From Candidatus Hodarchaeota archaeon (GTDB lineage Archaea > Asgardarchaeota > Heimdallarchaeia > Hodarchaeales > YT1-057), in the NCBI GenBank assembly GCA_016839955.1, contig JAEOTI010000553.1, positions 1 to 53,982 on the forward strand: a DNA stretch of 53,982 nucleotides, given 5' to 3'. Positions 16,456 to 28,241 of this stretch are shown here, piece after piece; the stretch's first letter is position 1, and each line of letters begins with the position of its first letter. The notes beneath the pieces were generated by a model that had not been told where the DNA came from, ran no database searches, and saw nothing but the letters and a program-made list of their open reading frames with translations. The position numbers were made by a program, and so were the translations under genes.

Positions 16456-16773
16456 AGCTATTGTCACTCCGTTTAATAAGAGCCCTTTTTAGGGGTTCTT
16501 TAATCTATTACAGTCTTCAAGGTTGGAGATTTTTAAGCTTGCTGAACAAACTTTGAAGACATTGTTACCTAAATATTATAATAATATTGATTTACGAACC
16601 AATTGCTGAGAAAGCTTGGAAAATGCTTTCTTTTAAGAAATCTTAAAATGTTATCAAGTGTAAACCTGTTGATTTGAGAAGACGCTTACGATTACACATA
16701 TTTACACTTGAATATATTTTATTTCATTACTCTCTTGTATTAATATGTTTTCTTAGGTTCGATTCAATTTGAA
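16456..16773. other. 318-bp intergenic region with inverted repeats
   Basis: No gene is seen. It holds the presumed rpl12 promoter and leader on the minus strand and two inverted repeats. AGAAAGC/GCTTTCT (16609-16615, 16624-16630) has an 8-nt loop. The 11-bp repeat TCAAGTGTAAA/TTTACACTTGA (16653-16663, 16701-16711) is separated by 37 nt. The longer one lies after the stop of the RNase III-like gene and could be a terminator or an RNA structure. Confidence 0.4.
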
Positions 16774-17253
16774 TTAACATTCATCGCTTAAACGGCAAGC
16801 GATTTCATTTAATAGGTGTTTAAACGCGTTTGTATTTGTTATAACTTCCTCTCTGCGGTCTAGATTGATTGACTCTTTCATTTTAAAAAATAAAATTCGA
16901 ACCATTTCATCAAGACTCATGATCGCTTTTAACCAACTTAAGAGCAAAATAGCTTCTACAATGTCACCAATCTGATTTTTCTTGCCTCTTAATGGAAAAA
17001 TCTCTTTAATGGTTGAGGAATGAAATGCATTTGCTAATATCGAGTCTGGTGCTTTTAATCCAATGCACTTACCTTTATTAAATGTCATCGCAAAAGAATA
17101 AACCAAATTAGTAATAGAATCTCCAAGTTGAGCTAAGTCTTTGTCTTTTACAAGTATTGACCAATTATCACTTGTGTTTACTATTTTCTGAAGGTGGTTC
17201 CTGATTTCAAAATTCGATTCACTATGAGACAAATAAATTCGTCCTAGGTGCAT
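16774..17253 (-). CDS. RNase III-fold protein, archaeal family
   Basis: The 159-residue protein contains LAQLGDSITNLVYSFA (about 40-55), with the GD of the RNase III signature, and NQIGDIVEAILLLSWL (about 94-109). The second matches the GD-x-x-EA motif carrying the other metal-binding acidic residues. Between them lies GLKAPDSILANAFHSS. This matches the archaeal Ribonucleas_3_2-type family (recalled as PF11469). It is shorter than bacterial RNase III and has no dsRNA-binding domain; the first catalytic Glu is replaced by Gln. It follows rpoL with a 17-base gap in a minus-strand cluster with csl4, so a role in RNA processing is plausible. Catalytic activity is not established. Confidence 0.6.
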   Translation of the reverse strand: MHLGRIYLSHSESNFEIRNHLQKIVNTSDNWSILVKDKDLAQLGDSITNLVYSFAMTFNKGKCIGLKAPDSILANAFHSSTIKEIFPLRGKKNQIGDIVEAILLLSWLKAIMSLDEMVRILFFKMKESINLDRREEVITNTNAFKHLLNEIACRLSDEC

Positions 17254-17270
17254 TATACAATCAAAAAAAA

Positions 17271-17552
17271 TTAAGATAGAATTTTGTTCTCGATTTCTTT
17301 TAACATATCATCTGACCAATTAGCAATAGCTTGTGCTGCCTCTTCTACTGCATCGACTGGATTGTAGCCGCCGTCTGTACGAACAACGAACATTGGGTCC
17401 ATTAATACTGGATGGCGAATTTTATAAGCAGCAAATAAGACAGAATCTATGTCTTTAAGAGCTTCCCTCAGAAGATTGAGAAAAGTATGTGTTTCACCTG
17501 ATATTTCAAATTCAACTACGTTTTCTTCTTCTCGTAAGCGTTTTAGTTCCAA
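17271..17552 (-). CDS. rpoL: DNA-directed RNA polymerase subunit L (Rpb11-like)
   Basis: The 93-residue protein carries the Rpb11/RpoL pattern: EFEISGETHTFLNLLREAL, then YKIRHPVLMDPMFVVRTDGG, with a C-terminal helix. RpoL pairs with RpoD to nucleate assembly of the polymerase. The start is a TTG preceded by AGGTGA. csl4 lies upstream on the same strand, a pairing common in archaea. Function is certain at the family level. Confidence 0.95.
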   Translation of the reverse strand: MELKRLREEENVVEFEISGETHTFLNLLREALKDIDSVLFAAYKIRHPVLMDPMFVVRTDGGYNPVDAVEEAAQAIANWSDDMLKEIENKILS

Positions 17553-17620
17553 AAATCTTCACCTTTATTGTAAAAAACGTTATTTTAATTTCCTATAATC
17601 TTAAAAAACTTGTAAATAGG

Positions 17621-18217
17621 TTACATAATTTTACCAAAGTCATGTGAGACAACACGAGGTTGGATTTCTTCACAAGTTGAACATTTCAATAAAGAAGTTT
17701 TAAACCGAATCAATGCATGTCCACAGTAGTTACAGAGTCCCTTCAAGACTCCAAATTCTGATCCCACCAATGAGACATGAACTGGTACTCCAGATTTAAT
17801 TATTACACTATATACCCAATCTCCCGGCCTACATACATCATACATTGATCGTACGTAACTATGGGAAGAATTTGAAATATGAAGAAGTGCAGTAATTGGT
17901 ATGTTCAATATTCGTGTTCCAATTTTAAATATATCAACTGATGCAACTTGTTTTTTTACAGTAGATACTAATCCAATCGCTTTTACGCCACGAACTGGAA
18001 GAACCATTTCACGATCTGTTTGAACCGCGATTCTGTGTTCATCAATTACAACTTTTCCACCAGTAGATGCATATATAGATCCATCTTTTTCCTCATATGT
18101 TCCATTTGAAGGGATAAATTCCTCAATTACTCCCAACCAATCACCAGGAGCAACAATCGTTCCTGAGGAGATTTCTGTTTTATTATGATTTGAAATTTCT
18201 TCCAACACTCCTTTCAA
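17621..18217 (-). CDS. csl4: Exosome subunit Csl4
   Basis: The 198-residue protein has an N-terminal domain with PGDWLGVIEEFIPSNGTYEE, a central S1-type OB fold (about 73-145, including FKIGTRILNIPITALLHIS and VCRPGDWVYSVII), and a C-terminal zinc ribbon with CNYC and CSTC. This is the architecture of archaeal Csl4, an RNA-binding cap of the exosome that degrades and tails RNA. The frame opens with TTG at 18217 without a convincing ribosome-binding site; AAAGGAG lies inside the first codons, so the true start may be slightly later. rpoL and the RNase III-like gene follow. Confidence 0.94.
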   Translation of the reverse strand: MKGVLEEISNHNKTEISSGTIVAPGDWLGVIEEFIPSNGTYEEKDGSIYASTGGKVVIDEHRIAVQTDREMVLPVRGVKAIGLVSTVKKQVASVDIFKIGTRILNIPITALLHISNSSHSYVRSMYDVCRPGDWVYSVIIKSGVPVHVSLVGSEFGVLKGLCNYCGHALIRFKTSLLKCSTCEEIQPRVVSHDFGKIM

Positions 18218-18299
18218 TTAACTAGAGTATCTTTTTGTTTTTTTGATTTTCTTCTATTCGAGATTTTTTTTTATATAACAATTAATTGGAATTTTTGTT

Positions 18300-18700
18300 T
18301 CAAATGCTATCAAATGATAGAATCAAACAATTCATAGCATATTTTCAAGGCGGTCTCTCCAAACTATTTAAGGACAACCCCCCTATACAAATATGAGAGA
18401 AAACTAAGTGAAGACAACGGAATTCATTTTATTACCACTGATGAAAGTTACACCTCAAAATGTTCCTTCCTCGATAACGAACCTATTGAACATCGCGTAA
18501 AGTATCAAGGCAAGCGAGTTAAGAGAGGACTATTCAAATCATTCAATGGTACACTAATTAATGCCGATGTCAACGGAGCATACAATATCCTAAGAAAAGT
18601 AGTTCCCAACGCTTTTGCTAAGGGAATAGAGGGTGTCGGGCTACACCCTGAACGAATAGAACTATTTGTTTGAAAGCAAATGAATTATTTGACTCATTTG
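18300..18700 (+). mobile_element. Decayed IS200/IS605-type element (internally deleted)
   Basis: The stretch holds the 3' end of a tnpB gene flanked by hairpin-forming ends. On the left, ATGCTAT (18304-18310) pairs with ATAGCAT (18334-18340), with a nested CTATCA/TGATAG palindrome. On the right, CAAATGA (18677-18683) pairs with TCATTTG (18694-18700), just after the stop. Subterminal hairpins are typical of IS200/IS605 ends. The element is about 400 bp, so most of tnpB (and any tnpA) is gone. The exact borders are not proven. Confidence 0.6.
18398..18673 (+). pseudogene. tnpB: TnpB (OrfB) C-terminal remnant
   Basis: An open frame without a start codon runs to TGA at 18671 and translates to the end of TnpB. 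It contains ESYTSKCSFLDNEPIEHR (start of the zinc finger), KYQGKRVKRGLFKS, and the RuvC-III motif LINADVNGAYNILRKV with its catalytic Asp, ending GLHPERIELFV. TnpB is the RNA-guided nuclease of IS200/IS605 elements. Upstream of about 18398 homology stops, so the N-terminal RuvC-I/II parts are deleted. In intact elements the guide (omega) RNA overlaps this 3' end; whether any RNA is made here is unknown. Confidence 0.85.
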
Positions 18701-18771
18701 TTGTCACCTGTAATTCCTTCAACAATTGTTTAAACCTTTGAAATTTTTAGAATCTAACAACCAAACATGAA

Positions 18772-19416
18772 ATGATGTTTATGAGGTTTAAATTATCTAA
18801 AATCCTTGAAAAAGTTCCCCCAATCTATACTCCGGACCGAAACCTTGAACAATATTCAACTCCAATTCCTCTTGCTCTTGATATCCTTGAGTTTGCTAAC
18901 AAGAAAGGAGATATCTCAAATAGGTTTATTTGGGATCTTGGGTGTGGAACAGGCATTTTTACGTTTGGAGCCCAGTTTCTAGGCGCTAAACTTGTTATTG
19001 GAGTTGATGTTGATTTATCTTCGCTTTTAATAGCAAATAAATTACGTAAAGGTTCTGAAAATGAGAAAAACATTCAATTTATTGCTAGTTCGTTAGAATT
19101 TCCGGCTATTAAACCCTATAATTACGAAAACTCAACTGTTTTAATGAATCCTCCCTTCGGTACTAATTTTCGAAGAGGGATTGATATTTTGTTTTTAAAA
19201 CTCGCTTTTCGGTTCGCAGGGATTGTATATTCACTTCATAAATCGAATAAAAAAACACAAATGGTTATTAAAAAGGAAGCTAACGAATTTGGTTATTTCG
19301 TAGATGTTTGTTTGAAAAAAAAACTTTTGATCCCAAAGATGTTCAAAACACACCAAAAAAATCGATATCCAGTAGATGTAGATTTCTTTAGGATTATTAA
19401 GAAAAGTATTTCTTGA
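18772..19416 (+). CDS. METTL5-like rRNA N6-adenosine methyltransferase
   Basis: The 214-residue class-I methyltransferase shows LEQYSTPIPLALDIL, SAM motif WDLGCGTGIFTFGA, VIGVDVDLSSLLIA, and the amino-methyltransferase motif VLMNPPFGTNFRRG. The LEQY-x-T-P start plus NPPFGT-x-x-x-x-G-x-D combination is characteristic of METTL5 and its archaeal relatives, which methylate an adenine in small-subunit rRNA. In eukaryotes the partner is TRMT112; none is recognised in the window. Three in-frame ATGs lie near the start (18772, 18775, 18781). No Shine-Dalgarno is evident. It converges with the gelsolin gene. Confidence 0.85.
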   Translation: MMFMRFKLSKILEKVPPIYTPDRNLEQYSTPIPLALDILEFANKKGDISNRFIWDLGCGTGIFTFGAQFLGAKLVIGVDVDLSSLLIANKLRKGSENEKNIQFIASSLEFPAIKPYNYENSTVLMNPPFGTNFRRGIDILFLKLAFRFAGIVYSLHKSNKKTQMVIKKEANEFGYFVDVCLKKKLLIPKMFKTHQKNRYPVDVDFFRIIKKSIS

Positions 19417-19462
19417 GTCTGAAACGAGGATTTTTGTAAGTTTCAATTATTTTTAATTTCTT

Positions 19463-20095
19463 TTACTCCCAAAGTCGAAAATATTCAAAAAATCTGGGAT
19501 CTTCTTCGTTTTCAAACACCCATCGTAATTCAGGTTCAGGACGATGAAGATTCTTCTCCAAAATTGCATTTATTGGAAGCAAAGAAGTTTTTTTATTAAT
19601 AGAAGCAGTTTTCCCAATCCAAATCCAAAGAATCAAGCCTGTATCTAGAAAAAAAACATCTGAAGATTCCAAAACTTTTCTAGATAATGGTAAGTTAATT
19701 ATTTTAGCGTTTTCTATTTTGTATAACGCTGGTAAATGTATTGTTGGGTCTATATTACTTGGGATTGTGCCTGGCCAAGTTTTCAAAAATCCATGAACCC
19801 CACCATCAACTACAAAGAATGGTTCTACGAATGAAAGAAATTCCAAAGGTTCTTTATCCTCAAATACAGACACAATTGAGGGAATTTCTCCTCTTTTCAA
19901 TCGCAACTGAGATGCTTGGAAAGAAGCTGAAAAACGTTCATCGACTGAGGATCTGTGACCGATCCAAATCCAAATTGTTAATTTTGAGTCAACTAAGTAA
20001 CAATCACCATTGAAAAAAATTAAAACTTGCTCCTTTCTTTTTCCTATACGATTAACTTCCTGTAAGTCACCATGCACTACTCGAAACACAGTCAT
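19463..20095 (-). CDS. Two-domain gelsolin-like protein
   Basis: The 210-residue protein consists of two gelsolin-like domains. The first (about 1-98) has CYLVDSKLTIWIWIGHRSS and a helix DERFSASFQASQLRL. The second (about 120-208) begins LPALYKIENAKI, then VFFLDTGLILWIWIGKTAS, and ends EDPRFFEYFRLWE. The FL-x-D-x-x-x-x-x-W-x-W-x-G-K core and the trailing GE-P/EDP strand are diagnostic of gelsolin/villin repeats. Two-domain gelsolins in Asgard archaea bind and sever actin in a calcium-dependent way; that activity is inferred here. No actin gene lies in the window. It starts at ATG and stands alone, diverging from uS12. Confidence 0.92.
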   Translation of the reverse strand: MTVFRVVHGDLQEVNRIGKRKEQVLIFFNGDCYLVDSKLTIWIWIGHRSSVDERFSASFQASQLRLKRGEIPSIVSVFEDKEPLEFLSFVEPFFVVDGGVHGFLKTWPGTIPSNIDPTIHLPALYKIENAKIINLPLSRKVLESSDVFFLDTGLILWIWIGKTASINKKTSLLPINAILEKNLHRPEPELRWVFENEEDPRFFEYFRLWE

Positions 20096-20288
20096 CTGCT
20101 ATCAGCCTGCTTCTACTTTGATTAACCTAACCTAAATTATTTCTCTGGTGTTAAATATGAAACCAATTGTTAATATTTAGGAATAACTTTGAAAAAGACT
20201 GTTTTAATAATACGTAATGAAGCATATCAAGACATATTGATAAGAGTTCACCTTAATATTAATCATTTTTCGCAGGAGAAAACACTAC

Positions 20289-20732
20289 ATGGCGAAATTA
20301 AAGAGTCCTCGTGGAGAATTTGGCGCTCGTGGTTTATTAAAGAAGCGACGTAAATTTCGGTGGTCCCAAACAGAATATGCAAGAAGAAAGCTCAGATTGG
20401 CTCAACGATTCGACCCGCTTGAGGGGGCACCACAACGTCGCGGAATTGTAATTGAAAAGGTTGGGGTGGAAGCTAAACAACCCAACAGCGCCATTCGTAA
20501 GTGCGTTCGCGTCCAACTCATTAAAAATGGAAAACAAGTAACCGCTTTTGTACCAGGAGATGGGGGGCTTCTTTTCATTGATGAACATGATGAAGTTATA
20601 GTCAGTGGAATTGGAGGAAGTAAAGGTGGAGCTGTGGGGGATTTACCAGGCGTAAAATGGCAAGTAACCCATGTAAATGCCGTCTCCTTGGCTAGCTTGC
20701 TTCTTGGAAAACGAGAGAAACCAATGCGTTGA
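20289..20732 (+). CDS. rps12: Small ribosomal subunit protein uS12
   Basis: The 147-residue protein matches archaeal/eukaryotic uS12, including KAPQRRG-like [32 protein letters not shown], the decoding-site loop around KQPNSA, and VPGDGG. It contributes to tRNA decoding in the small subunit. An AGGAG lies ten bases before the ATG. In most archaea uS12 follows nusA on the same strand and is followed by uS7 and EF2. Here it converges with nusA and no uS7 or EF2 is present, so the cluster is rearranged. Confidence 0.98.
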   Translation: MAKLKSPRGEFGARGLLKKRRKFRWSQTEYARRKLRLAQRFDPLEGAPQRRGIVIEKVGVEAKQPNSAIRKCVRVQLIKNGKQVTAFVPGDGGLLFIDEHDEVIVSGIGGSKGGAVGDLPGVKWQVTHVNAVSLASLLLGKREKPMR

Positions 20733-20806
20733 TTTTTCTTTCAGATTAGTTTTAAATAGTTATTCTCTCTAAGAAATATATTTGATAAACGAATAGGGAT
20801 CTCTTG

Positions 20807-21244
20807 CTATTCAGTTGTAACCAAAATGTCTTCAACATTGAAATGTCTTTTGAGTAATAATCGGGCTCTTGCTATTGTTCTTCCTCCTTTTCCAATAGCA
20901 CGCCCCTTCTCTCGATTTGAAACAACAACTTGAATTACTGTTTTTCCTCCCCGTTTAACTAATTTAGCTGTTTGAACTTTAGCAGGTGTCAAAGTATTTA
21001 TTGCAAATCTTTCTACTTTCTCAGCATATTCAACAACATCAATATCTTTTTGCATTTTTTCACGGATTCTACGAATAGTCTCTCCCCCTTTTCCGATAAC
21101 TTTTCCCATTTGACCAGGATTTGTGACGAAAATTATTCTTTTTCCTTCTTCATCCCAGATACAATCTTTTGGCAAAGAATCAGTTAAACCTTCAAGTAAG
21201 GATGCATATTGGATTTCATTTGGTGTCATTTTGATTCTAGCCAA
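20807..21244 (-). CDS. nusA: NusA-like KH-domain transcription factor
   Basis: The 145-residue protein contains two KH domains with GKVIGKGGETIRRIREKM (about 47-64) and GRAIGKGGRTIARARLLL (about 113-130). It lacks the S1 and N-terminal domains of bacterial NusA, as is normal for archaeal NusA. It probably binds nascent RNA or rRNA. It follows eL30 and the RNA polymerase A genes on the minus strand in the conserved archaeal order. The start is ATG. Confidence 0.95.
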   Translation of the reverse strand: MARIKMTPNEIQYASLLEGLTDSLPKDCIWDEEGKRIIFVTNPGQMGKVIGKGGETIRRIREKMQKDIDVVEYAEKVERFAINTLTPAKVQTAKLVKRGGKTVIQVVVSNREKGRAIGKGGRTIARARLLLKRHFNVEDILVTTE

Positions 21245-21294
21245 CAGGATTCACAACCATATTTTACTCCGTGTTTCTCTTTCAATCGGAATCC

Positions 21295-21600
21295 TCAACT
21301 GGAAACCAATTGCATTATAGGTGAATCACCCGGGTCATACACTGCAAGAACAGAAATCATATGAGGACGACCACACGCAGCTCCAAGATCTGCTCGACTC
21401 TTGGGGTAGTGTAATACTGGAGTACCAAGCTTAGCCAAGAATTCAAATTCTTCTTTAATTTCTTTAGGGGCATTCCCTGCATAAACAAGTAATTTTATAT
21501 TCCCTAAGCTTGTATTTTTTAGAGCTTTTCGATAACCATATTCTACTTTTCCACTCTTAACGGCCATATTAATCGCTTTGTCAAGATCAACTTGGCTCAT
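21295..21600 (-). CDS. rpl30e: Large ribosomal subunit protein eL30
   Basis: The 101-residue protein shows the eL30 fold and motifs: DLDKAINMAVKSGKVEYGYRKALK, KLLVYAGNAPKEIKEE, GTPVLHYPKSRADLGAACGRPHMISVLAV. It is a ribosomal protein of the L7Ae/L30e superfamily, which also recognises kink-turn RNA. ATG start; placed between rpoA2 and nusA as in most archaea. All four genes probably form one transcript. Confidence 0.97.
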   Translation of the reverse strand: MSQVDLDKAINMAVKSGKVEYGYRKALKNTSLGNIKLLVYAGNAPKEIKEEFEFLAKLGTPVLHYPKSRADLGAACGRPHMISVLAVYDPGDSPIMQLVSS

Positions 21601-21669
21601 ACTTTATAAACTCCAATTAGCAAATATTATTGTTTTAGAAGGCAAATACTTTATCTAATGTCTTTTTTA

Positions 21670-25541
<3,872 letters not shown>

Positions 25542-25782
25542 TTATACATCCCCTTCAGGATAACCAACAACGAGCTAGACTATCATCTATTCAATTGGAT
25601 TTAAGGCTAAAATAAAAGTGAAAAACCGATAAAAGTCACCAGAGCGCTCCGTTTTAATAAATAATAATTTACTTTAAATCAATTTCCATAAAAACTAAGC
25701 TTTATTCTATTGTTCAGACTTATTTACGTGAAAGTTCAGGAATTTATCCTAGAAACCATATTAGAAAGGAAGGCATAATGAT

Positions 25783-26790
25783 TTGTATGATTTAGAACTA
25801 GAAAAAGTTCGTCAAATATTATTAGGTAAAGCTTATACTAAAATTGCTCTTCAATTACCAGATGGTATGCTTAAAGAACCTCTTTTATCTATTTTAGATA
25901 CAATTTCCTTTACAAGGGAATCTGTTGAAGTCTTTATTCTAGGAGATCCATGTTTTGGTGCGTGTGATCTAGGTGTCCAACAAGCAATATCAGTTGGTTG
26001 TGAAGCTCTTTTCCATTTTGGACACGCTCCTCTTCCTCTTGAACAATCTTTTTGTGAAGATCTTGATATTTATTTCTTTGAAGGGAAAGTTCAGTTACCT
26101 ATCCAACCAATTTTAGAGAAAATTATCGTCGAACTGAAGAAAAAGCAACATGAACACATTGCTCTTACTACTACAATCCAACATCATAATGAATTGCGCC
26201 ATATAGAGGAGAAACTTCAAAAAAACGGATTTAAAGTATATATTAGTAAAAAAACAAAACGACTTAAACCGGGTCAAGTTCTTGGGTGCGATATTGGCAT
26301 ATTTAATAATATTAATTCAAAACAAATAGATTCTACCATTTTCATTGGTGGTGGTAGGTTTCATCCCTTAGCAATCCTTCGTAAAACGAAGAAGCCGGTA
26401 ATATGCGCAGATCCTTTTTTTTATTCTGTTGAGATTCTCGATACTAATGAATTACAAGTTTATTATCGTAAACGTTATGCAGCTGTTAATGCAATAAAAA
26501 ACGCGGGAATAGTCGGTATTTTATGTAGTTCAAAAATTGGACAATTTAATGAAAAATTAGTTAAGAAAGCCCAAAAATGGCTTAAAAGAAATGGAAAGAA
26601 ATTTCTTACTGTATTAGTCTCCACAGCTTTTCCTCAGCACCTTTCAAATTATCAAGTGGATGGTTGGATATCAACATTATGCCCTAGAGTTGCATTAGAT
26701 GATTATGAACAATACTATCGTCCAATCGTTAATTTTGAAGAGCTTGATTGGGAAAAATATGTTGGTGGAGGAAAATATCCCCCAGAATAA
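25783..26790 (+). CDS. dph2: Diphthamide synthesis radical-SAM-type enzyme Dph2
   Basis: The 335-residue protein matches archaeal Dph2, the first enzyme of diphthamide synthesis on EF2. It transfers a 3-amino-3-carboxypropyl group from SAM to the EF2 histidine using a 4Fe-4S cluster. The three cluster cysteines are visible: in ILGDPCFGACDLG, in GQVLGCDIG, and in STLCPRVALDD. The start is a TTG at 25783, nine bases after AAAGGAAGG. An ATG at 25778 is out of frame and ends after five codons (MICMI). It diverges from rpoA1 and converges with enolase. Confidence 0.95.
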   Translation: MYDLELEKVRQILLGKAYTKIALQLPDGMLKEPLLSILDTISFTRESVEVFILGDPCFGACDLGVQQAISVGCEALFHFGHAPLPLEQSFCEDLDIYFFEGKVQLPIQPILEKIIVELKKKQHEHIALTTTIQHHNELRHIEEKLQKNGFKVYISKKTKRLKPGQVLGCDIGIFNNINSKQIDSTIFIGGGRFHPLAILRKTKKPVICADPFFYSVEILDTNELQVYYRKRYAAVNAIKNAGIVGILCSSKIGQFNEKLVKKAQKWLKRNGKKFLTVLVSTAFPQHLSNYQVDGWISTLCPRVALDDYEQYYRPIVNFEELDWEKYVGGGKYPPE

Positions 26791-26802
26791 TTCTCCATCA
26801 AA

Positions 26803-28086
26803 CTAAGCTAAACCATATTGACATTTTTCTGGATCAAGACTTTCCTCTATACGAAGCAATTGGTTATATTTTGAATTGCGGTCTGATCGACATGGTGCAC
26901 CAGTTTTAATCTGACCACAACCTAAACCAACAGCAAGATCAGCAATAAAAGAGTCTTCAGTCTCTCCAGATCGATGGCTTACGACAACTGAATAATTGTT
27001 ATCATAACAAAGTTTAGCTGCAGCAAAAGATTCAGTTAAAGATCCAACTTGGTTCACTTTAAGAAGGAGTGAATTACATGATCCTTCTTTAATTCCTCTC
27101 TCTATGAATTTTGTGTTTGTAACAAAATGGTCGTCTCCCACAACCTGAATCTTCGATCCGAGACGATTTGTTAAATCAATGAATCCATCCCAGTCATTTT
27201 CATCTAGAGGATCCTCGATACTTCGAATTGGATAAGTTTCAGCAATTGTGACATAAAAATCAATGATTTCTCCAGTTGTCATTTTCTTCCCTTCGACAGT
27301 ATAATGGTTGTTTTGATAGAACTCACTTGCAGCTGGGTCCAATGTGAGAAAGAAGTCATTTCCCGGACTATAACCAGCTTTTTCTATCGCAGCAACTAAT
27401 GAATCCAAAACATCTGAAACACGATCTATAGGACCCGAAAACCCACCTTCATCACCTACATTTTTAACTGAAGGGCCATACTTCTTTACTAAAATATCAC
27501 GGAGGTCTGAATAGACTTCAGCAGTCCACCTAATCCCTTCTCGAAAATTTGAAGCGCCAACAGGTTGGATCATAAACTCCTGTAATTCCAAGCTTCCTCC
27601 TCCATGTTTTCCTGCATTAACTACATTACACATTGGAACTGGAATAAGAAAGGTATCGGATTCTTTCTCAAATGCAAGAGAATGTAAATGTGCAAATAAT
27701 GGCTTTTTTAAACCAACTGCAGCAGCTTTTGCGACTGCTAAAGAGACTGAAAGAATAGCATTTGCACCTAAATTCGATTTTATTTCAGTACCATCTAAAT
27801 CAATCATCGTTTGATCAATATTCTGTTGTTCGCGAATATCTAAGCCAATTATAGCTTTTGATATCTTACCTGTGACATTACGGACAGCTTTTAGGACACC
27901 TTTGCCTTTAAACCTCTTTCCACCATCACGTAATTCAAGCGCTTCGTTTTCACCTGTACTCGCCCCGGAAGGAACAGCAGCACGGCCAAAAAATCCATCT
28001 TTAGTAGTTATATCACACTCAATGGTTGGATTACCTCTAGAATCGAGAATTTCTCTCGCATGAACTTTCTTGATATTAAATGACAT
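26803..28086 (-). CDS. eno: Enolase (phosphopyruvate hydratase)
   Basis: The 427-residue protein is full length. It has KKVHAREILDSRGNPTIE, GASTGENEALELRDG, NVVNAGKHGGGSLELQEFMI, the metal ligands in VGDEGGFSG, TLDPAAS and SIEDPLDENDWDG, VGDDHFVTN, the catalytic Lys in LLLKVNQVGSLTE, and SHRSGETEDSFIADLAVG. It interconverts 2-phosphoglycerate and phosphoenolpyruvate in glycolysis or gluconeogenesis. It starts at ATG and stands alone, converging with dph2. Confidence 0.98.
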   Translation of the reverse strand: MSFNIKKVHAREILDSRGNPTIECDITTKDGFFGRAAVPSGASTGENEALELRDGGKRFKGKGVLKAVRNVTGKISKAIIGLDIREQQNIDQTMIDLDGTEIKSNLGANAILSVSLAVAKAAAVGLKKPLFAHLHSLAFEKESDTFLIPVPMCNVVNAGKHGGGSLELQEFMIQPVGASNFREGIRWTAEVYSDLRDILVKKYGPSVKNVGDEGGFSGPIDRVSDVLDSLVAAIEKAGYSPGNDFFLTLDPAASEFYQNNHYTVEGKKMTTGEIIDFYVTIAETYPIRSIEDPLDENDWDGFIDLTNRLGSKIQVVGDDHFVTNTKFIERGIKEGSCNSLLLKVNQVGSLTESFAAAKLCYDNNYSVVVSHRSGETEDSFIADLAVGLGCGQIKTGAPCRSDRNSKYNQLLRIEESLDPEKCQYGLA

Positions 28087-28241
28087 TCTAACACACTATA
28101 CCTTCGACCTATTAATAAACGGATGAATATGATAATATTTATGTTCAAGTTAAAAACTCTTTAGAGAATAGCTCCATTTGAGCTATAGAAGGATTCCCAA
28201 TATTCCCAACTTTCAACTGGTGGTTTTCAGGAGAATAATTA

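Noticed and set aside
25778..25795. ATG start for dph2 at 25778
   Set aside because: It is out of frame and stops after five codons; the TTG at 25783 is in frame with the conserved protein.
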